A stretch of DNA of 64,000 nt from CAYONP01 sp964405335 (GTDB taxonomy: Bacteria > Armatimonadota > UBA10988): contig CAYONP010000010.1 in assembly GCA_964405335.1 (NCBI GenBank), positions 1 through 64,000 on the forward strand. The letters are read 5' to 3'. The first letter of the stretch is position 1, and every line of letters begins with the position of its first letter. A program made the translations under genes and the position numbers. The notes below the pieces were generated by a model. It searched no databases and was not told the origin of the DNA. It worked only from the letters and a program-made list of their open reading frames with translations. Positions 56,335-64,000 of the stretch are shown here, piece by piece.

Positions 56335-57165
56335 TCAGCCCACGGCGACGGGCTTGGCCAGCGCCGCGGCGACCTGCTCCAGTAGCCTGTGCGGCTCGAA
56401 CGGCTTGATCACGTAGCCGCTGATGCCGTGCTTGGCGGCTTCGCTGACGGTCTCACGGTCGCGCGAGCTGGTGACCATGATCACCGGCACGCGCTGGTCG
56501 ATGCGGCGCAACTGCTCGATCACCCACAGGCCGCTGAGCCGCTCGATGTTGACGTCGAGCAGGACCAGGTCGGGTTGCTTGTCGCCGACGGCAAAGAGCG
56601 CCTCGTCGCCGCTGATCGCCTCGGCGCAGATCGCGTAGCCGGCCTTCTCCAACACGCGGCGCATCAGTTTGCGGATGACCGGATCGTCGTCGACGACCAG
56701 GATCCGCTGCTTGCCCGTGTCGGCCTGGTCAAAGCGCTTGGTCTCCGACTCCATCGCCTCGAACACGGCATGGACGAGCTGCACCGGGTCGACCGGCTTG
56801 ACCGCCACCGAGTCGGCCCGCGAGCGGCGCCGCTCGAGTTCGACGTCGAACCGGCTGCAGCCGACCAGCAGCACCGTCTTGACCGTGTGGTCGATCTTCC
56901 GCACGGCGTCGACCAGCGGCAGCGGGCCGTTGGTCTTGAGACTCGAATCGGCGACCAGCAACTGCGGCCGCAGCTCGCTGAAAACCGTCAGCGTGTCGTC
57001 GTAGGTGGCCGATTCACCGACCACCTTGACGCCCGGCGTCTCTTGCAGGATCTGCCACAGGGTGCGGCGGAGGAGTGAGACGTCGGCGGCAATCTGCACC
57101 CGCACCGTCGACGTGCGCTGAACCGCGCGATGTCGGAGGCGGGTCCGGCGATCTGCTTTCGTCAT
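56335..57165 (-). CDS. Response regulator with two receiver domains
   Basis: Cytosolic protein of 276 residues made of two CheY-like receivers and nothing else. The first (about 22-140) has its probable phospho-acceptor Asp in LLVADSSL and the Lys in SVAVKPVDP, but the acidic pocket is incomplete (VQIAADVSLL). The second (about 153-270) is complete: ILVVDDDPVIRKLM, LVLLDVNIERLSG with the acceptor Asp, VIMVTSS and GYVIKPFEP. With no output domain it may relay phosphate or bind a partner, like CheY or a phosphorelay sink. MTKADRR is the chosen start; ribosome site is weak and an upstream ATG is in frame. No kinase is adjacent; the soluble kinase at 35982 is one possible partner. Confidence 0.83.
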   Translation of the reverse strand: MTKADRRTRLRHRAVQRTSTVRVQIAADVSLLRRTLWQILQETPGVKVVGESATYDDTLTVFSELRPQLLVADSSLKTNGPLPLVDAVRKIDHTVKTVLLVGCSRFDVELERRRSRADSVAVKPVDPVQLVHAVFEAMESETKRFDQADTGKQRILVVDDDPVIRKLMRRVLEKAGYAICAEAISGDEALFAVGDKQPDLVLLDVNIERLSGLWVIEQLRRIDQRVPVIMVTSSRDRETVSEAAKHGISGYVIKPFEPHRLLEQVAAALAKPVAVG

Positions 57166-57230
57166 GGTCAGGCCAATCGGGCGTGGAGCCCGCCCCTCCA
57201 ACGGTTTCATCGGCCGCCCGCGGCGGTGGT

Positions 57231-58598
57231 TTAGCCGGCGGCGGCACGCGCCGCGTCGCGCAGCACTTCGGCCAGCGTCGGGTGGGCGTGGGCGCAGTGC
57301 GCCAGCTCGGCCGCGGTCAGCCCAGCGCGCAGGGCGACGGTCGCCTCGGCGATCAGCTCGCCGGCATAGGGGCCGACGATATGGACACCGAGCAGCCGGC
57401 CGTCGTCACCGGCCAGCACCTTGGCCAGGCCGTCGGTGCGCTCCATCGCGCGGGCGCGGCCGTTCGGCCGGAAGAAGGCGATGCCCTTGTGGTAGCCGCG
57501 CCCCGCCGCCACCAGCGACTCCTCGCTCTCGCCGACCGAGGCGAGCTCGGGCTCGGTGTAGACCACCGCCGGCACCAGCGCGTAGTCGACCGCGCCGCCC
57601 TCGCCGAACCAGCCGTCGACGCAGGCGACCGCGTCCATCTCGGCGCGATGGGCCAGCATCGGGCCGGCGATCAGGTCGCCGATGGCGAACACGCCGGGCA
57701 CACTGGTGGCGTAGCCGGGGCCGACCTCGACCCGCCCGCGCGCGTCGCAGGCCACGCCGGCGGCGGCCAGACCGAGCGAGGCGGAGCAGGCCCGCCGGCC
57801 GACGGCGACCAGCAGCCGATCGCCGCGCAGCAGCTCGCCCTGCTCACACACGACCTCGACCTCATCGCCGTGCGGCCGCGCGGAGACCACCCGGCGCCCG
57901 AGCTGGAAGACCATGCCCTGCTTCTCGAACAGCCGCTGCGCCGAGCGAGCGACCTCGAGATCGACCGTGGGCAGGATGCGCTCGAGCAGCTCGACCACCG
58001 TCACCCGCGCGCCGAGCCGCAGCCAGACCGAACCGAGTTCGAGCCCGATCGCCCCGGCGCCGAGGACGATCAGATGCCCCGGCGGCGCGGCCAACTCCAG
58101 CGCCTCGGTGCTGGTGATGATCCGCTGCCCGTCGACCGCCACGCCGGGCACCTCGGCCGAGACACTGCCGGCGGCGAGGACAATCCGCTCGGCGGCATAC
58201 GATCCGGCGTCGGCGCCGTCCACGGTCACCCCGGCGGCGGTCAGCCGGGCGGTGCCGCGCAGGCGGGTCACGCCGTGTTTCTTGAACAGCGATTCGATGC
58301 CCCGCGCGAGGGTAGTGACGATCTTCTGCTTGCGCTCCATCAGCGTCGCCAGGTCGAACCCGACTTCGCCGGCGAGGATCCCATGCGCGGCGCTCTCGTG
58401 CCGCAGGCGCCAGAGCAGCTCGCTCGATTCGAGCAGGGCTTTCGAGGGGATGCAGCCGACGCGCAGGCAGGTGCCGCCGAGCAGCTCGTGCGGGTCGACG
58501 CAGGCGACGCGCAGACCGCGCTGGGCGGCCCGCAGCGCGGCGATGTAGCCGCCCGGACCGGCGCCGATCACGAGCACGTCGAACTGCGTTGCGGCCAT
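57231..58598 (-). CDS. lpdA: Dihydrolipoamide dehydrogenase (E3)
   Basis: Flavoenzyme of 455 residues that reoxidises the lipoyl groups of 2-oxoacid dehydrogenase or glycine cleavage complexes with NAD+. FAD site VLVIGAGPGGYIAALRAAQRG; redox disulfide Cys44/Cys49 in GGTCLRVGCIPSKALL; NAD site LIVLGAGAIGLELGSVW; FAIGDLIAGPMLAH; and the C-terminal His-Glu base pair in HAHPTLAEVLRDA. GGGGAG precedes the chosen ATG. No E1 or E2 gene is adjacent; in this window pyruvate is served by the ferredoxin enzyme. The nearest neighbour, 41 bases upstream on the same strand, is a cytidylate-kinase-like gene. Confidence 0.94.
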   Translation of the reverse strand: MAATQFDVLVIGAGPGGYIAALRAAQRGLRVACVDPHELLGGTCLRVGCIPSKALLESSELLWRLRHESAAHGILAGEVGFDLATLMERKQKIVTTLARGIESLFKKHGVTRLRGTARLTAAGVTVDGADAGSYAAERIVLAAGSVSAEVPGVAVDGQRIITSTEALELAAPPGHLIVLGAGAIGLELGSVWLRLGARVTVVELLERILPTVDLEVARSAQRLFEKQGMVFQLGRRVVSARPHGDEVEVVCEQGELLRGDRLLVAVGRRACSASLGLAAAGVACDARGRVEVGPGYATSVPGVFAIGDLIAGPMLAHRAEMDAVACVDGWFGEGGAVDYALVPAVVYTEPELASVGESEESLVAAGRGYHKGIAFFRPNGRARAMERTDGLAKVLAGDDGRLLGVHIVGPYAGELIAEATVALRAGLTAAELAHCAHAHPTLAEVLRDAARAAAG

Positions 58599-58639
58599 GG
58601 CGCTCCCCGGCCGCATGATAGCCGACGGTCTGTTTGCCG

Positions 58640-59293
58640 TCACGCCGCCGAGCGGGCCTCCATCGCCGCGCAGACCTCGTCGACACACTCGTCGATGGTC
58701 TTCCACGACGAGTTGACCGTCAGGTCGTAGAGCGAGCGCTCGTCCGGGTCCTCGGCGCCGAGTTCGGCCAGCAACTCGCGGCGGAGGCCGTCGACCGTGT
58801 CGGCGGCGGCGACGGCCTCTTCCCAGTCGACGCCGTGGATCCGCTGCAGCTCGGCGATCCGCTCGTCGCGCGGGGCGAGCACGCGAACGTGGTAGACCTC
58901 GGGCCGACCGCGCAGCACCACCTGCGCGCCGCGGCCGATGATCACCACGCTGCCGATGTTGGCCAGATCCTCAATCACCTGGCGCAGCGCGGCGAGATAC
59001 TCGCCGCTGGTCATCCGCTCGCCATAGCCGAGCGCCTTGATCAGCCGGTCCAGCTCGCGACCGTGCTGGTCGTGGTACTCGACCACCGGCGGCTCCTGCT
59101 CGACGGGCCGACCGCTCGGCGGCACGCGCTCGATCCGCTCGACCTGCCACGGCGCCACCCGCGCCTTGCGCGCGACCAGATCGACAAACCCGCGGTTGAT
59201 GCAATTGAAGCCCAAACGCTGGGCCAGCTCGTACCCCACCGCGTCGCCGGGGCTGCCCACCTCACGCGAAACCGTAACCACGCTGATGCGCAT
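58640..59293 (-). CDS. Cytidylate kinase-like protein (Cytidylate_kin2 family)
   Basis: Cytosolic protein of 217 residues. ISVVTVSREVGSPGDAVGYELAQRLGFNCINRGFVDLVA is the opening of the CMP-kinase-like family 2, whose loop differs from the normal P-loop; IGSVVIIGRGAQVVL is the second family block, followed by VRVLAPRDERIAELQ and LYDLTVNSSWKTIDECVDEV. Real substrates of this family are not established. GGGAGG lies before the ATG. It is probably cotranscribed with lpdA downstream and is divergent from the HerA-like ATPase, with 138 bases between the starts. Confidence 0.8.
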   Translation of the reverse strand: MRISVVTVSREVGSPGDAVGYELAQRLGFNCINRGFVDLVARKARVAPWQVERIERVPPSGRPVEQEPPVVEYHDQHGRELDRLIKALGYGERMTSGEYLAALRQVIEDLANIGSVVIIGRGAQVVLRGRPEVYHVRVLAPRDERIAELQRIHGVDWEEAVAAADTVDGLRRELLAELGAEDPDERSLYDLTVNSSWKTIDECVDEVCAAMEARSAA

Positions 59294-59344
59294 CGTACCC
59301 CTCCCGCACAAGCCGGTTGTAGCCGACAACCATGTGGCCGTTGT

Positions 59345-59361
59345 TGCGCCAGTGTGGCGCA
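59345..59361. promoter_or_regulatory. 17-bp inverted repeat in a divergent intergenic region
   Basis: TGCGCCA GTG TGGCGCA lies between the divergent starts at 59293 and 59432 and has the size of a dimeric repressor operator. A smaller hairpin (59315-59320 with 59326-59331) lies in the leader of the kinase-like gene. Confidence 0.35.
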
Positions 59362-59431
59362 GATCTTGCGCGGCAGGCGATCGGCCCACCGGCGGCCAAT
59401 GCACCAGACTGACCGGTGTGCGGGGAGTACG

Positions 59432-61717
59432 ATGGCGTCGTTATTGCACCTGGGTTCACACGGCGAGCCGACCGAGCCGCTCCGCATCGAGTCCGAGGAT
59501 CTGGTCACCCACGCCGTCTGCGTCGGCATGACCGGCAGCGGCAAGACCGGCCTCTGCCTGGTCATGCTCGAAGAGCTCGGCCGCGCCGGCGTGCCCGTCG
59601 TCGCCGTCGACACCAAGGGTGACCTGACCAACCTGGCGCTGCTCTTCCCCGAGCTGCAGGCCGAATCGTTCGCGCCCTGGGTCGGCACCGGCGGTGACGA
59701 GCCGGCCGTCGTGGCCGAGCGGTGGCGCAACGGGCTCGCCGGCGACGGGCTGTCGGGCAGCGACCTCGCCGCCCTGCGGCAGGGCAGCCCGCGGCGGCTG
59801 TTCACCCCGGGCAGCGACGCGGCAACCTCGATCAACATCCTCAGCGGCCTGATGCCGCCCGAACTCGACTGGGCCAACCACGCCGCCGACCTGCGGGCGC
59901 GGATCAGCACCACCGTGACCGCCCTGCTCGGCCTGATCGGGATCGACGCCGAGCCGCTGACCAGCCCCGAGCACCTGCTCCTCTCGCACCTCCTCGAGCG
60001 CCACTGGCAGCTCGCCGATCCGGTCACCCTCGAGGCGCTGATCGCCGGCGTGCAGTCGCCGCCGTTCGGCAAGATCGGCGCCTTCGAGGTCGACACCGTG
60101 ATGCCGCCGAAGGAGCGCCTGAAGCTGGCGCTGCTGCTCAACAACCTGCTCGCCAGCCCGACCTTCCAGGCCTGGCAGAGCGGCGCGCCGCTGGCCCCCG
60201 AGCTGTTTCTACCCGGCGACGACGGCCGGGCACCGACCAGCATCCTCTACCTGGCCCATCTGCAGGAGCACGAGCGGCACTTCTTCCTCACCCTCTTTCT
60301 CGAGATGGTCAGTAGCTGGATGCGCGGGCAGTCGGGCACGCGCGACCTGCGGTTGCTGATCTACCTCGACGAGGTGCTCGGCTACCTGCCGCCGCACCCG
60401 CACAATCCGCCGACCAAGACGCCGCTGCTGACTCTGTTCAAGCAGGCGCGGGCGTTCGGCGTCGGGCTGGCGCTGGCGACGCAGAATCCGGTCGACATCG
60501 ATTACAAGGCGCTGACCAATGCCGGCACCTGGCTGGTCGGCCGGCTGCAGACCGAACAGGACCGCGCCCGGCTGGGCGAGACGCTCGAGGCCGCGGCGAA
60601 GGGCGCCGGGCGCGACGATGTGGCGAACACCATCGCCACGCTCGACAAGCGCTGCTTCCTGGTCACCTCGCCCTCGCTCGAGCGGGCGGCGGTGATGAAA
60701 TCGCGCTTCGCCATGAGCTATCTCGCCGGCCCGCTGACCCTGCCGCAGCTGCGCAGCCTGCGCGAGCTGGGGCTGGTCGAAGGCGGGCCGCCGCCGGCCG
60801 CGGGCGAGCCGCCGCCGGTCACCCCGCCCGAGCCGGCGCCGGCGGTGCTCGAGCCCGAGCCCGCGGTTGCCGCGGTGGTCGAGCGCGAGGCTCATCTGCG
60901 CACGGTCACCGGCCGCGCCGTGCCGCAGATCTACTGCCGCGCGGTGGTTCACTACACCAGTCAGCGGCCGTCGGTGAGCCACCAGGAGTCGATCCTGCTG
61001 CGGGCCGAATGGGGTGAGTTGATCCAGGGCGTGCAGCCGCGCATCTATCTGGTCGACCCGGCCGAGCTGCGCGACGGCAAGCCCGCGGGGCCGCTCGAGG
61101 CCGCCGAATGGCTGGGCGACCAGCGGTCGTTCGAGCAGGCGGTGCGGGTCATGGCCGACCGCATCTACGCCCGGCGACGGCTGGTGCTGTATGAGAACCG
61201 CAAGCTGGGCCTCAGTTCGACGGTGGGCGAGAGCCGCGAGTCGTTCGAGGCGCGCTGTCGCGCGGCGCTGGCCGACGAGGCGGCGAAGCACCACCGTGAC
61301 TTGGATGAGAAGTACGAGACCCGCCGCCAGGCGCTGGAGAAGCGACTGCGCGAGGAGCAGCGGCAGTATGAGCAGGCCAAGGCGAATGCCAGCGGTCGCG
61401 CGGTCGACACGCTGCTCGACCTGGGCGGCGCGCTGCTCGGCGGCGGCCGGCGGCGGGTCGGCTCGACGCTGCGGTCGGTCAGCCGGGCCACGCAGCGCAC
61501 CCGCTCGGGCGCCGACAACGTGCAGGACCAGCTCGAGGATGTCCAGGCGGTCGAGGCCCAGATTGCCGAGCTGCTCGAGGACCAAGAGGAAGACCAGGCC
61601 AAGCTCGACGAGAAGCTGACGGCGCTGCTGGCCGAGACCAGCGAGGTCGAGATCGCCCCGCGCCGGCAGGACGTGATCGTCGAGGAGGTCGGCGTCCTCT
61701 GGGTGCCCGAAGCCTAG
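59432..61717 (+). CDS. HerA/VirB4-like P-loop ATPase with C-terminal coiled coil
   Basis: Protein of 761 residues. GGGGAG is four bases before the ATG. The HerA/FtsK-type ATPase spans about 15-460: Walker A VGMTGSGKTGLCLVM (residues 32-39), VAVDTKGDLTNLALLFP, Walker B LLIYLDEVLGYLP, and the AFGVGLALATQNPVDIDYKALTNAGTWLVGRLQT block that defines HerA-like ATPases and plasmid-transfer pumps. After a Pro/Glu linker (about 460-480) comes a domain of unknown type, then a long coiled coil (about 610-755, KYETRRQALEKRLREEQRQY) interrupted by a Gly-rich LLDLGGALLGGG segment. It has no membrane segment. Such stand-alone proteins are common in bacteria but unstudied; DNA or polypeptide translocation is a guess from the family. 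Confidence 0.82.
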   Translation: MASLLHLGSHGEPTEPLRIESEDLVTHAVCVGMTGSGKTGLCLVMLEELGRAGVPVVAVDTKGDLTNLALLFPELQAESFAPWVGTGGDEPAVVAERWRNGLAGDGLSGSDLAALRQGSPRRLFTPGSDAATSINILSGLMPPELDWANHAADLRARISTTVTALLGLIGIDAEPLTSPEHLLLSHLLERHWQLADPVTLEALIAGVQSPPFGKIGAFEVDTVMPPKERLKLALLLNNLLASPTFQAWQSGAPLAPELFLPGDDGRAPTSILYLAHLQEHERHFFLTLFLEMVSSWMRGQSGTRDLRLLIYLDEVLGYLPPHPHNPPTKTPLLTLFKQARAFGVGLALATQNPVDIDYKALTNAGTWLVGRLQTEQDRARLGETLEAAAKGAGRDDVANTIATLDKRCFLVTSPSLERAAVMKSRFAMSYLAGPLTLPQLRSLRELGLVEGGPPPAAGEPPPVTPPEPAPAVLEPEPAVAAVVEREAHLRTVTGRAVPQIYCRAVVHYTSQRPSVSHQESILLRAEWGELIQGVQPRIYLVDPAELRDGKPAGPLEAAEWLGDQRSFEQAVRVMADRIYARRRLVLYENRKLGLSSTVGESRESFEARCRAALADEAAKHHRDLDEKYETRRQALEKRLREEQRQYEQAKANASGRAVDTLLDLGGALLGGGRRRVGSTLRSVSRATQRTRSGADNVQDQLEDVQAVEAQIAELLEDQEEDQAKLDEKLTALLAETSEVEIAPRRQDVIVEEVGVLWVPEA

Positions 61718-61770
61718 GAAAGAGAGGCACGTCACCCGTCATTCCGCGGAATCGGGGTGACGTCTCTTTC
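61718..61770. terminator. Long bidirectional hairpin between convergent genes
   Basis: GAAAGAGA (61718-61725) with TCTCTTTC (61763-61770) and GTCACCC (61731-61737) with GGGTGAC (61755-61761), closing on the palindrome ATTCCGCGGAAT. It lies between the ATPase stop (61717) and the GlcG-like stop (61769) and should end both transcripts. Confidence 0.75.
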
Positions 61771-62188
61771 AGACCGCCGCCGCGCCGGCCTCGGCCACAG
61801 TGTGGTCGTCCTCGACCGTGCTGCCGCTGACGCCGATGCCGCCGATCACTGTGCCGTCGGCCGCCTTCAGCGGCAGGCCGCCGGGGAAGGTGATCAGACC
61901 GCCGTTGCTGAGCTCGATCTGATAGAGCGGCCCGCCGGGCTGGCTCAGCCCGCCGATGGCGCCGGTCGGCATGTCGAACCAGCGCGCGGTGCGGGCCTTC
62001 TTGATCGAAATGTCGATGCTGCCCAGCCAGGCGCCGTCCATGCGGGCGAAGCCCTTCAGGTTGCCGCCGGCGTCGACCACGGCGATGTCCATCTTGGTGC
62101 CGATCTCCTCGGCCTTGGCCACTGCCGCCCTGATGGCCGCGCCGGCCTGCGCGAGACTGAGATCCTGCGTGGTGAGCGAATCGGGCAT
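61769..62188 (-). CDS. GlcG/HbpS family protein
   Basis: Small protein of 139 residues of the GlcG/HbpS fold. MDIAVVDAGGNLKGFARMDGAWLGSIDISIKKARTA is the family core, then FPGGLPLKAADGTVIGGIGVSGSTVEDDHTVAEAGAAA with its Gly-rich end. HbpS of Streptomyces binds heme and the GlcG type sits in glycolate loci; no such genes are near, so the role is open. GGAGG lies eight bases before the ATG, with no signal peptide visible. Monocistronic and divergent from the secreted protein at 62280. Confidence 0.87.
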   Translation of the reverse strand: MPDSLTTQDLSLAQAGAAIRAAVAKAEEIGTKMDIAVVDAGGNLKGFARMDGAWLGSIDISIKKARTARWFDMPTGAIGGLSQPGGPLYQIELSNGGLITFPGGLPLKAADGTVIGGIGVSGSTVEDDHTVAEAGAAAV

Positions 62189-62279
62189 GTGCGGTCCCTC
62201 CGAGCGGTCATTATGACGCGCCGCCCGCGGGAGGAGGGGGCCGCCGACGCGCGCAATGGTCGGCGCCCGGAGTCGCGCC

Positions 62280-64000
62280 ATGTTCGCCGCCGTGATGTTC
62301 CTCTCGGTCGCCGCCCCGCCGACCGCCGACCTGTACCTCGACGCCCTGCTCGACTTCGAGCGCTATGCCGAGTCGATCTGGCACGAGGCGCCCGAACCGG
62401 CCGACAGCGGCTACTTCGGTGACGGCGGCAGCGGCGGCAACGGCGGCATCCGCGGCACCTGCGGCACGATGCTCGCCTATGCCACGCTGGTCCGCGCCGG
62501 GCGGGGCGATTCGGCTCGCCGGCTCGTGCGCCTCGAGCGCGGCCTGCGCTACGCCGCCGCGACGCACCTGAGCCAGGCGGCGACCTGCATCGACGGCAAG
62601 CAGTGGGGCCACGGCTGGCAGACCTCGTTGTGGGCCGGCAGCATGGCCTTCGCCTGCGCGCTGGTCGAGGATCGGATCGACCCGGCGGTCGTGGCCCAGG
62701 TGAAGGCGGTGGTGGCCGATGAGGCAGACTACCGCGCCGGCACCGAGCCGCTGTCGGGCTACCTCGGCGACTCGAAGGCCGAGGAGAACGCCTGGAACAG
62801 CAACCTGCCGACCATCGCCGCGGCCTGGCTGCCCGAGCATCCCAACGCACCGGCCTGGCTCGTCGCGGCGAAGAAGTTCCTGGTCAACAGCTACACCGTT
62901 GCCGACACGGCCGGCGATCCGCTGGCCGAGTGGGTCACCACGCAGACGCTCCACCCCTCGTTCGCGTGTGAGAATCACGGTTTCTTCCACCCCTCGTACC
63001 AGATGGTCACCGGCATGTCGCTGGCCGATTCGTGGCTCATGGCGCGGGTGATCAACCGCGAGCTGGCCGACGAGCTGCGGCCGTTTGCCGAGCACAACCA
63101 ACGGCCGGCCTGGGGCTGCCTCGAGCGGGTGCTGCTCGATTCGGGCGAGCTGGCCTATCCGTCGGGGCTCGACTGGGCGCTGCACGGCTTCGGGCAGGTC
63201 AGCTACTACGCCTGGCTGGCCGGACAGCTTGACGACCCTGTCGCGCGCTGGGCCGAGCCGCGGCTGGCGGCGCAGATTCGGCAACGCCAGCGGGTCAACG
63301 GCGACGGGCGGTTCACCGGCGACAGCGTGCCCGACGGCTTCTACCGCGAGGCGGTCTGCGCGCGCCGCGTCGCCTTCGCCTGGTGGCAGCACACCCTGGC
63401 CGACCATCCCACCGGGCCGGCCACGCCGCCGGCGCCGCACGTCACCCACCTGCCCGACGTCAAGCTGCTGCTCCACCGCGGCCCGCACGGACTGACCTCG
63501 CTCAGCTATGGCGCGGCGGTGATGGGCATGGTCACGCCGCCGAGCCGGCCTGACGCGCCGTTCCTGGTCACGCCGCGTCGGCCCGGGCTGTTCGCCGCGC
63601 GGAGCGCCGAGCTGGTCGCGGTCGAGGTCGACGACTCGGGCTTCCGCGCCGAACTGGTGCTCGATCCGGACGAGCTCGGCCGGCGGCGCCTGGCGATGGT
63701 CAGCCGCGGCGAGGCGGTGCTGGTGATCGAGGCGCCCGAGGGCGAGCAGTACGGCGCGGGCGAGCCGCTCTTCCCGCTCGGCATCGAGAACCACGCCATG
63801 ACCGGCGGCAGCCGGACAGTGGCCTGGCGCGGCGGCGAGCGGCGGGTGATCGAGCGCAGCGGCACCGCGCTGGCCGGGCTGGGGCCGTGGCTGGCCGTCG
63901 ACGGACGGCTGGGCCTGATTGCCGGCCCGCGCGGGTCGTTCGAATACCGCGCCGCCGGAGGCTACAACCGCAACGGCGCGGCCGAGGACCAGATTGGCTG
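62280..64000 (+). CDS. Secreted protein, possible alpha/alpha-barrel carbohydrate-active enzyme (3' partial)
   Basis: Open to the right edge, at least 573 residues. GGAG lies seven bases before the ATG at 62280; the product begins with a short hydrophobic segment (MFAAVMFLSVAAPPT). An in-frame ATG at 62256 would add basic residues and cannot be excluded. The first 400 residues are helical with aromatic Gly-rich loops (GGNGGIRGTCGTMLAYATL, ENHGFFHPSYQMVTGMSLAD, YPSGLDWALHGFGQVSYYAW, VNGDGRFTGDSVPDGFYREA), a look shared by alpha/alpha-toroid lyases and heparinase-like enzymes; the following part (VKLLLHRGPHGLTSLSYG onwards) is beta-rich, as in the second domain of such enzymes. I do not recognise the family; enzyme class is inference. 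Confidence 0.6.
   Translation, partial: MFAAVMFLSVAAPPTADLYLDALLDFERYAESIWHEAPEPADSGYFGDGGSGGNGGIRGTCGTMLAYATLVRAGRGDSARRLVRLERGLRYAAATHLSQAATCIDGKQWGHGWQTSLWAGSMAFACALVEDRIDPAVVAQVKAVVADEADYRAGTEPLSGYLGDSKAEENAWNSNLPTIAAAWLPEHPNAPAWLVAAKKFLVNSYTVADTAGDPLAEWVTTQTLHPSFACENHGFFHPSYQMVTGMSLADSWLMARVINRELADELRPFAEHNQRPAWGCLERVLLDSGELAYPSGLDWALHGFGQVSYYAWLAGQLDDPVARWAEPRLAAQIRQRQRVNGDGRFTGDSVPDGFYREAVCARRVAFAWWQHTLADHPTGPATPPAPHVTHLPDVKLLLHRGPHGLTSLSYGAAVMGMVTPPSRPDAPFLVTPRRPGLFAARSAELVAVEVDDSGFRAELVLDPDELGRRRLAMVSRGEAVLVIEAPEGEQYGAGEPLFPLGIENHAMTGGSRTVAWRGGERRVIERSGTALAGLGPWLAVDGRLGLIAGPRGSFEYRAAGGYNRNGAAEDQIG

Noticed and set aside
1..64000. tRNA, rRNA or riboswitch
   Set aside because: No T-loop consensus, rRNA core sequence or recognisable aptamer core was found by eye on either strand; a covariance search could still find a weak one.

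Overview
This is very G+C-rich DNA (roughly 70% by eye) from a member of the Planctomycetota or a close relative, almost certainly a metagenome-assembled scaffold because it carries a 100-N join at 6354-6453. The phylum call rests on gene content: a DUF1549/DUF1553 + DUF1501 + PPC-domain set (20118-25363), GH123-like and GH172/DUF2961 secreted hydrolases, Gfo/Idh/MocA with TIM-barrel sugar isomerases, a PEP-CTERM protein behind a sigma-54 promoter, dockerin-like repeats on lipoproteins, and very large NB-ARC/TPR regulators. No tRNA, rRNA, CRISPR array, transposase or prophage was seen.

Layout. 1-8671: carbohydrate block, with a GH123-like hydrolase running in from the left, a PEP-CTERM protein with a textbook sigma-54 promoter and a second, apparently orphan, sigma-54 promoter behind it, a three-gene sugar operon on the minus strand, the scaffold gap inside palindromic repeats, and a GH172 protein. 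8672-9047: palindromic repeats. 9048-12674: two-gene pyruvate:ferredoxin-type oxidoreductase. 12766-18977: GT39 membrane glycosyltransferase, a caspase-like lipoprotein, a DUF3500 protein, and a small island with a truncated MauE-like gene, a pseudopilin and a membrane protein. 18964-25363: Rid-like protein and the planctomycete DUF1501 set. 25621-34065: ODP-type diiron protein, a 1308-residue SARP/NB-ARC/TPR regulator, a convergent 978-residue NB-ARC/TPR protein, and a sigma-70 factor overlapping it by four bases. 34148-35882: two tandem matrixin-like lipoproteins with altered zinc motifs. 35982-40051: pstS-pstC-pstA with a soluble histidine kinase carrying HEAT-like repeats, but no pstB or phoU. 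40123-50811: ADP-ribosylglycohydrolase, polysaccharide deacetylase, PEP carboxylase, two beta-helix proteins and an FGE/FKBP fusion. 50867-55982: RRM protein and two tandem caspase-like lipoproteins with dockerin-like tails. 56335-64000: double-receiver response regulator, lipoamide dehydrogenase, cytidylate-kinase-like protein, HerA-like ATPase, GlcG/HbpS-like protein, and a secreted protein running off the right end.

How it fits together. The picture is a heterotroph with a large extracytoplasmic degradative and sensory repertoire. Central metabolism is represented by the oxidoreductase, PEP carboxylase and lipoamide dehydrogenase; phosphate uptake by pst.

The best candidates for something undescribed are: (i) three lipoproteins that share an N-terminal domain and a His/Cys clan-CD (caspase/legumain-like) core; (ii) the sigma factor plus two paralogous NB-ARC/TPR proteins with eroded nucleotide-cyclase domains; (iii) the pair of matrixin-like lipoproteins lacking the first zinc histidine; and (iv) the pstB-less phosphate locus with two different 7-4-7 direct repeats. 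Long open frames opposite most genes are composition artefacts and were left out.
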